Part shown: positions 58,677 through 64,000 of the stretch, piece after piece | How positions within the stretch are numbered: the first letter of the stretch is position 1 | Layout: the number at the start of each line of letters is the position of its first letter | NCBI GenBank assembly: GCA_026416955.1 | Contig: JAOAEE010000022.1 | Coordinates: forward strand, 1 to 64,000 | From: Ignavibacteria bacterium | GTDB lineage: Bacteria > Bacteroidota > Ignavibacteria > Kapaibacteriales > UBA2268 | Reading direction: 5' to 3' | DNA: 64,000 bases | Position numbers and translations under genes: made by a program | The notes under the pieces: model-generated | The model's input: the letters and a program-made list of their open reading frames with translations, nothing else | What the model was told of the DNA's origin: nothing | Database searches by the model: none

Positions 58677-60551
58677 ATGAATATGGGCGAAACAAAAACA
58701 CTGATAAAACTTTTTGACACTATTCAAAATTCAAACCTATATGTCAAAAACTATTTTATTCCCTCCATCTGGGAAAATTTCGATTCAATTTATGAAATAA
58801 AAAAAGTTGAACCTAAGCAATTTTTCCTAAGCAGTTTAGAAAAAATTCTAAATAACCAAAATCGGAAAATTGGATTTTCTTTCCCCGAAAGTCCTCTCAC
58901 ATATTGTATGTTATTGAGATACACTACAACTTTCGACCACAATCAAGATAACAAAATTTCATTGGAACCAATAGAGGGAGTACTGTTTGAAACGGGCACT
59001 TTTTTGAAATCAATTTCTATTTTGCCTTACTTAAAAAATTTAGGTGTGGACATTATCTATCTACTTCCTATTTCTGAAATAGGAATTTATGGACGCAAAG
59101 GAAATCTTGGGTCCCCTTACGCTTATAAAAACCCATTAAAAATAGACCCAAAATTAAGCGAACCTTTCCTAAATCTTACTTTAGAAGAACAATTCAAGGC
59201 ATTTGTTGAAGCTTGTCATATTCTCGGAATGAAAGTAGTTTTAGAATTTGTGTTTAGAACTGCAAGTATCGATAGTGATTTAGCAATAGAACAACCCAAT
59301 TGGTTTTATTGGGTAAAAGAAAATAAAGTAATAGATGGAACTTACAAACCCCCAGTCTTCGACAAATTGGAATTAGAACAAATTTTTAAAAAAATTGAAA
59401 ATAGGGACTTTTCCAACTTGATTGAACCTAAACAAGAATATAAAAACTTATTTACCGAAACACCTAAAAAAGTTTTTCGAGAAGATAATAGGATTATTGG
59501 CATTTTAGAAAGTGGAGAAAGAGTTACAATTCCTTCAGCTTTTGCCGATTGGCCACCCAATGATACTCAACCATTATGGACCGATGTAACTTATCTAAAA
59601 TACTATGACCATCCAGATTTTAACTATATTGCTTACAACACAGTACGAATGTACTCTAAGGAATTGCAAGAAGAGGGGCAAAAAATAGAACCACTTTGGA
59701 ATTATTTGACTTCGATAATCCCCTATTACATAAATAATTTCGACATCGATGGAGCAATGATTGATATGGGACACGCAATTCCAGAAGAATTATTAAACGA
59801 AATAATCAAAAGAGCAAGAAAGGAAAAAGAAAATTTTCTCTTTTGGGAAGAAAATTTTTCAGTAACTGAGAAATCAAAAAAATATGGTTATAATGCAACG
59901 TTGGGTTATTTATTCTTCGACCAAAATGAACCAACTAAATTGATAGATATTGTTTCAAAATTAGAAAGCAAATATTACCCACTACCTTTCTTCCTTGCAT
60001 CAGAAAATCATAATACCCCTCGTTCAGCAAAATTAAGTGCAAAGTTTAATGAATTAGTTTTTGCATTTAATTCTTTTCTGCCGGGTATAAGATTTATTCT
60101 TTCTGGTTTCGAATTGTGCCACACTTTACCATATAATACTGGCCTCTGTTTTAGTGAAGATGAATTAAATAGTTTTACACCAATAAATCTTCCATTGTTC
60201 TCGGCTGTTGAATTTACTTGGAATTCAGAAAATATTGTCGATACAATTCGCCAGATTAATACTTTTCTGGAAGATAGTAAATTGATTTATGAAAGTTTCG
60301 ATAGTTACTCTATTAATATAATTAAAACAAACAACAAATCTATTGTTGGATATTCAAGACAAAGTGGTAACACCGAGTACATTGTTTTTGGCAATTTTTC
60401 CAAGAACAAACAAAAATTTGATTTCGAAAACTCATTCGAAACTATTCGGAAATCTGAAATCTTGCTTGGAAATTTTTGTTTGGATCATCAAAATCAATTA
60501 ATCCTTGAACCATATGCTTTTATCGTACTTAAAAAACAAATTACGCAGTAG
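58677..60551 (+). CDS. GH13 alpha-amylase-superfamily protein, GlgE/maltosyltransferase-like
   Basis: GVDIIYLLPISEIG, VVLEFVFRTASIDSDLAIEQPNWFYWV, NNFDIDGAMIDMGHAIP, FLFWEENF, FFLASENHNTPRSA. Confidence 0.8.
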   Translation: MNMGETKTLIKLFDTIQNSNLYVKNYFIPSIWENFDSIYEIKKVEPKQFFLSSLEKILNNQNRKIGFSFPESPLTYCMLLRYTTTFDHNQDNKISLEPIEGVLFETGTFLKSISILPYLKNLGVDIIYLLPISEIGIYGRKGNLGSPYAYKNPLKIDPKLSEPFLNLTLEEQFKAFVEACHILGMKVVLEFVFRTASIDSDLAIEQPNWFYWVKENKVIDGTYKPPVFDKLELEQIFKKIENRDFSNLIEPKQEYKNLFTETPKKVFREDNRIIGILESGERVTIPSAFADWPPNDTQPLWTDVTYLKYYDHPDFNYIAYNTVRMYSKELQEEGQKIEPLWNYLTSIIPYYINNFDIDGAMIDMGHAIPEELLNEIIKRARKEKENFLFWEENFSVTEKSKKYGYNATLGYLFFDQNEPTKLIDIVSKLESKYYPLPFFLASENHNTPRSAKLSAKFNELVFAFNSFLPGIRFILSGFELCHTLPYNTGLCFSEDELNSFTPINLPLFSAVEFTWNSENIVDTIRQINTFLEDSKLIYESFDSYSINIIKTNNKSIVGYSRQSGNTEYIVFGNFSKNKQKFDFENSFETIRKSEILLGNFCLDHQNQLILEPYAFIVLKKQITQ

Positions 60552-61260
60552 TTAACACTGCAAGAGAAAGAACATTTGCACCATTTTCTTTGAGTACTTT
60601 CCCGCAATGAAACAAAGTTGAACCAGTTGTAATCACATCATCAACCAAAATGAAGTTTTTTCCAGCTACTTCTTTGGTATTAGCAACAACAAATGCATTT
60701 TCTAAATTGTGAATCCTTTCATTAAGATTTAAGTTAGTTTGAGTTTTCGTATATATTTTTCTAATTAGTATATTTCGATTCATTGGAATACCAGTCACAG
60801 AACTAATTGCACTTCCAATTATTTCAGATTGATTAAAACCTCTTTCTCTTTTCCTTGCTGAATGAATTGGGACTGGAAGAATACAGTGATAATTCATAGA
60901 AGCGTAATCTAGGTATTCCTTTATTAGATGTCCAAGTTTCGTCCCCAAAAAATACCCAAATTTCTTGAATTTGGAATATTTCAGCCAATGAACAATTTCG
61001 AGAAGTTGGTGATTTAACTCTGAATTGTAAAGAGAAAATGCAAAAATGTAAGGATTATTTTCTTTTCCAAAATGTAAATCTATTCTTTCTAAAACTAAAC
61101 GAGGTTTTAAGGGTTTAGGTAAATTTTCCAAACAGTCTTTGCATAAGTGTTCTGATTCTTCGCTTGTAATATCGATAACCTTTTTGCAGACTACACAAAT
61201 GGATGGAGCAACAAAAAAATTAAATGAATCGAACAATCTTTTAATTACTTTCGTTACCAA
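60541..61260 (-). CDS. ComF-family phosphoribosyltransferase-like protein
   Basis: CVVCKKVID..CKDCL zinc-finger cysteines; VPIHSARKRERGFNQSEIIG; FILVDDVITTGSTLFHCG. TTG start uncertain. Confidence 0.9.
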   Translation of the reverse strand: MVTKVIKRLFDSFNFFVAPSICVVCKKVIDITSEESEHLCKDCLENLPKPLKPRLVLERIDLHFGKENNPYIFAFSLYNSELNHQLLEIVHWLKYSKFKKFGYFLGTKLGHLIKEYLDYASMNYHCILPVPIHSARKRERGFNQSEIIGSAISSVTGIPMNRNILIRKIYTKTQTNLNLNERIHNLENAFVVANTKEVAGKNFILVDDVITTGSTLFHCGKVLKENGANVLSLAVLTTA

Positions 61261-61723
61261 CTTTTATTATTTGGTCTTTAATAGATAATGTTTCTATACT
61301 ATAGAAATTTTTTGGGAATAAGAAAGTCAAAAGATTTATGATTATCAGTCCAAGGTTTTCCAAAATTTTCCTTAAACCCACATATTCTATATGATGGGAA
61401 AAGCAGCCACAATTAATATTTAATCCTCGTGCCCAAGCAGAAAGAACTAACAATGTAAACGAAACTAAAAGAACTAAACTGACGAAAGATGTGGTCCTTA
61501 ATCTTAAACCAAAAATTAAGAAAATACCAACAATTAGCTCCAACCAAGGGATAAAAATTGCAAATATTTGAGAAAGGAAATCGGGAAATAATCTATAATT
61601 GCTAATTTCTTTGAAAAAGGAGGTAGGGTCAGCAATCTTTCCAATAGAAGCATAAATAAAAACCAAACCCAATAATAAGCGAAAAATTACAGTAATAATT
61701 TCAACTAAACTTGTTCGTCTCAT
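61241..61723 (-). CDS. DoxX/MauE-like membrane protein
   Basis: RLLLGLVFIYASIGKIADPTSFFKEISNYRLFPDFL; INCGCFSHH; four TM helices. Confidence 0.85.
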   Translation of the reverse strand: MRRTSLVEIITVIFRLLLGLVFIYASIGKIADPTSFFKEISNYRLFPDFLSQIFAIFIPWLELIVGIFLIFGLRLRTTSFVSLVLLVSFTLLVLSAWARGLNINCGCFSHHIEYVGLRKILENLGLIIINLLTFLFPKNFYSIETLSIKDQIIKVGNESN

Positions 61724-61783
61724 TTTTTTAATTTTTTTTACAAGTTATTAAACGAAATTTTGAAAAATAAATTTTGAAATCAA

Positions 61784-63157
61784 ATGGCTATTGTAAGGTC
61801 GATTTCTGGTATTAGAGGCACAATCGGAGAAGGTTTTTCACCAAACGTAATTGCAAACTATGTCTCAGCTTTTTCTGAATTGCTTCCACAAGGCCCAGTG
61901 GTAATTGGCCGAGATGGTCGGCCCTCGGGCATTTGGGTAGAACAAATTTGTATCGGTACCCTACTTGCTATGAATCGTAAAGTGTTGAATGCTGGAATTG
62001 TTCCAACTCCTACTGTACAAATCCTTGTCGAAGAATTCAATACTTCGGGTGGAATTTCGATTACTGCTTCGCACAATACTGCTGAATGGAATGGGCTAAA
62101 ATTTATTAAATCCGACGGAACTTTTTTTTCTCGATATGAAAATCAAAAAATTTTTGAAATTGTAGATTTATTAGCTTTTAAATTCCCAGCTAATTTCACT
62201 ACCCAAATTGATAATATCCAAAATCCTTACGAATATCATTTAAAAAGAATTTTCAACTTACCATTGTTTAAGGAAACAAATTTCTTAGATAGGATTAGAG
62301 GAAAAAAATTTAAGGTTGTATTCGATGCGAACAACTCTTCGGGTTCTAAAATCATACCAGAATTGCTTGAAAATCTTGGTTGTGATGTCATCAAAATTAA
62401 TTGCGAATTAAATGGAATATTCGCACATCCCCCCGAACCGAATCCCGAAAATATTGTTAATATATCCAAAATAGTCTCCACAAAAAATGCAGATATTGGG
62501 TTCGTGGTAGACCCAGACGCCGACAGACTTGTAATTATCGATGAAAAAGGAAATCCCATTTGGGAAGAGTTAACTATTGCATTAGCTATTAATTCCATTG
62601 GTGAGTTCCTCGAATATTTTTATCCTAAAAGCAATAAAGTTGTTGTTAATTATTCAACCACACAAGTTGCTGAAATTGTTGCTAAGAAGTACGGATTAGA
62701 TGTTTTACGTTCCCCTGTCGGTGAAATAAATGTAGTTGAAAGGATGAAAGAGCACGATGCGATTTTGGGTGGCGAAGGAAGTGGTGGTGTTATTCTACCA
62801 CATTGCCACTATGGGAGGGATTCTTTGGTTGGTATTGTTTTGGTACTTTCCCTTCTTGCGAAGTATAATAAACCGATATCAGAAATTATTAATGAATATC
62901 CAAAAGTATTTATGAAAAAGAATAAATACAGTATTAACTCAGACTTTGAGAATAAAATTGAGGAATTAGTAAATTCTCTTGGAATATCACTTTTAGACGT
63001 TAACACTGAAGATGGTTACAGAATGGACGGAGACTTCGGTTGGATACATATTAGAAAATCTAATACTGAACCTATTGCTAGAGTTATTTTTGAAACTAAA
63101 ACACAAGAGGACTTTATCAAAGTAAACCGAATGATCAATGCTTTATTCGTGGAATAA
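61784..63157 (+). CDS. Phosphohexomutase (phosphoglucosamine mutase-like)
   Basis: SGIRGTIGEGF, IGRDGRPSG, TASHNTAEWNGLK (active Ser), DPDADRLVIID, GGEGSGGV, RKSNTEPIARV. Confidence 0.93.
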   Translation: MAIVRSISGIRGTIGEGFSPNVIANYVSAFSELLPQGPVVIGRDGRPSGIWVEQICIGTLLAMNRKVLNAGIVPTPTVQILVEEFNTSGGISITASHNTAEWNGLKFIKSDGTFFSRYENQKIFEIVDLLAFKFPANFTTQIDNIQNPYEYHLKRIFNLPLFKETNFLDRIRGKKFKVVFDANNSSGSKIIPELLENLGCDVIKINCELNGIFAHPPEPNPENIVNISKIVSTKNADIGFVVDPDADRLVIIDEKGNPIWEELTIALAINSIGEFLEYFYPKSNKVVVNYSTTQVAEIVAKKYGLDVLRSPVGEINVVERMKEHDAILGGEGSGGVILPHCHYGRDSLVGIVLVLSLLAKYNKPISEIINEYPKVFMKKNKYSINSDFENKIEELVNSLGISLLDVNTEDGYRMDGDFGWIHIRKSNTEPIARVIFETKTQEDFIKVNRMINALFVE

Positions 63158-63160
63158 ACT

Positions 63161-64000
63161 ATGTTGAAGGTATCAATTTTAACTGTTGGAGATGAGATTT
63201 TAATTGGTCAAATTGTTAACTCCAATGCTTCTTGGATATCACAAAAATGTATTGAAACAGGAGCATCTATTATTGAACATAGAACAGTGGGTGATGTTGA
63301 AGAAGAAATCATTCAAGCAGTTTATGACTTGCAAAAGAAAAGTGATATTGTACTTATAACTGGGGGTTTGGGTCCTACAATCGATGACCTAACCAAACCC
63401 TCTCTTACTAAGTATTTCAATGATGAATTAGTTTTTGATGAGCAAGTCTTTGAATGGATAAAAGATTTTTTCTTCAAACGAGGGCAAACAGAAATATCTG
63501 AAAGAAATAAAAACCTTGCATATGTCCCAAGAAGTTGTAAACCTTTAAAGAACGAATTTGGAACTGCCCCAGGGATGCTTTTTGAACAAGATGGAAAGAT
63601 AATAGTCTCTATGCCAGGGGTGCCAAAAGAAATGCAATTCATAATGAACCAATATGTTCTTCCATTAATAAAAGACAAAATCACAAAAGAAAATTGCCTA
63701 ACAAATCATTATTGTGTTTTACAAACTTGTGGTATACCAGAAAGTGTTATTGCCGACAAATTAATTGGTATTGACAAAGAATTTAGTGACGTAAAAATAG
63801 CATTCTTACCTTCTTACAAAGGGGTACGACTTCGTTTACAAACAGAAAACTTACCACTAAGCATTGCATGTGAAAGAATAGACCAAATAAAAAACGTTTT
63901 ATACAAAAGAATCGGTGATTATATTTATGGCGAAGGAGAAATTTCTCTTTCAGAGGTAATTGGTAAAATGTTAATCGACAGGAACGAAACGGTTGCTGTC
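63161..64000 (+). CDS. cinA: CinA-family competence/damage-inducible protein (truncated by window end)
   Basis: MLKVSILTVGDEILIGQIVNSNASWISQKC...LITGGLGPTIDDLTKPSL; PGMLFEQDGKIIVSMPGVPKEMQFIM. Open reading frame runs off the window. Confidence 0.93.
   Translation, partial: MLKVSILTVGDEILIGQIVNSNASWISQKCIETGASIIEHRTVGDVEEEIIQAVYDLQKKSDIVLITGGLGPTIDDLTKPSLTKYFNDELVFDEQVFEWIKDFFFKRGQTEISERNKNLAYVPRSCKPLKNEFGTAPGMLFEQDGKIIVSMPGVPKEMQFIMNQYVLPLIKDKITKENCLTNHYCVLQTCGIPESVIADKLIGIDKEFSDVKIAFLPSYKGVRLRLQTENLPLSIACERIDQIKNVLYKRIGDYIYGEGEISLSEVIGKMLIDRNETVAV

Overview
AT-rich 64 kb chromosomal window, most likely from a Bacteroidota/Ignavibacteriota (FCB-group) bacterium. That inference rests on BshA, a T9SS-type C-terminal domain, TTTG-N19/20-TAnnTTTG promoter-like motifs and MauG-type lipoproteins. 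I see about 60 protein-coding genes, two tRNAs (Asp-GTC and Ala-GGC, both minus strand) and several clear intrinsic terminators. I see no CRISPR array, transposase, integrase or phage genes. Most genes are housekeeping: coaBC, accD, rodA/ftsW-like, rpsU, murA, panC, glmM-like, cinA, hpf, corA, ferritin, kbl. Recognisable modules are umuDC-arsC-like (7.3-9.5 kb), an RsbU/RsbV/RsbW-like partner switch (9.5-12.4 kb), a ccmC-D-E-F-tlpA cytochrome c maturation cluster (12.4-17.0 kb), an orphan cheW-MCP pair (21.8-25.4 kb), a periplasmic redox island of two Rieske proteins, a c-type haem lipoprotein and two MauG-like peroxidases (31.3-35.3 kb), and an M16 peptidase cluster (40.4-50.3 kb). I found no unambiguously new system. 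The best candidates for a second look are: (i) the 31.3-35.3 kb redox island, which contains a Tat-signal Rieske protein with a T9SS-like sorting domain and a MauG paralogue whose first haem motif is CSHCL instead of CxxCH; (ii) the Ccm cluster, with a CPSKY (Cys-type) CcmE and a CcmC with an extra N-terminal extracytoplasmic domain; (iii) a CorA with SMN instead of GMN; (iv) a GH13-like enzyme with HN where HD is expected. All calls come from reading motifs by eye; no database search was run.
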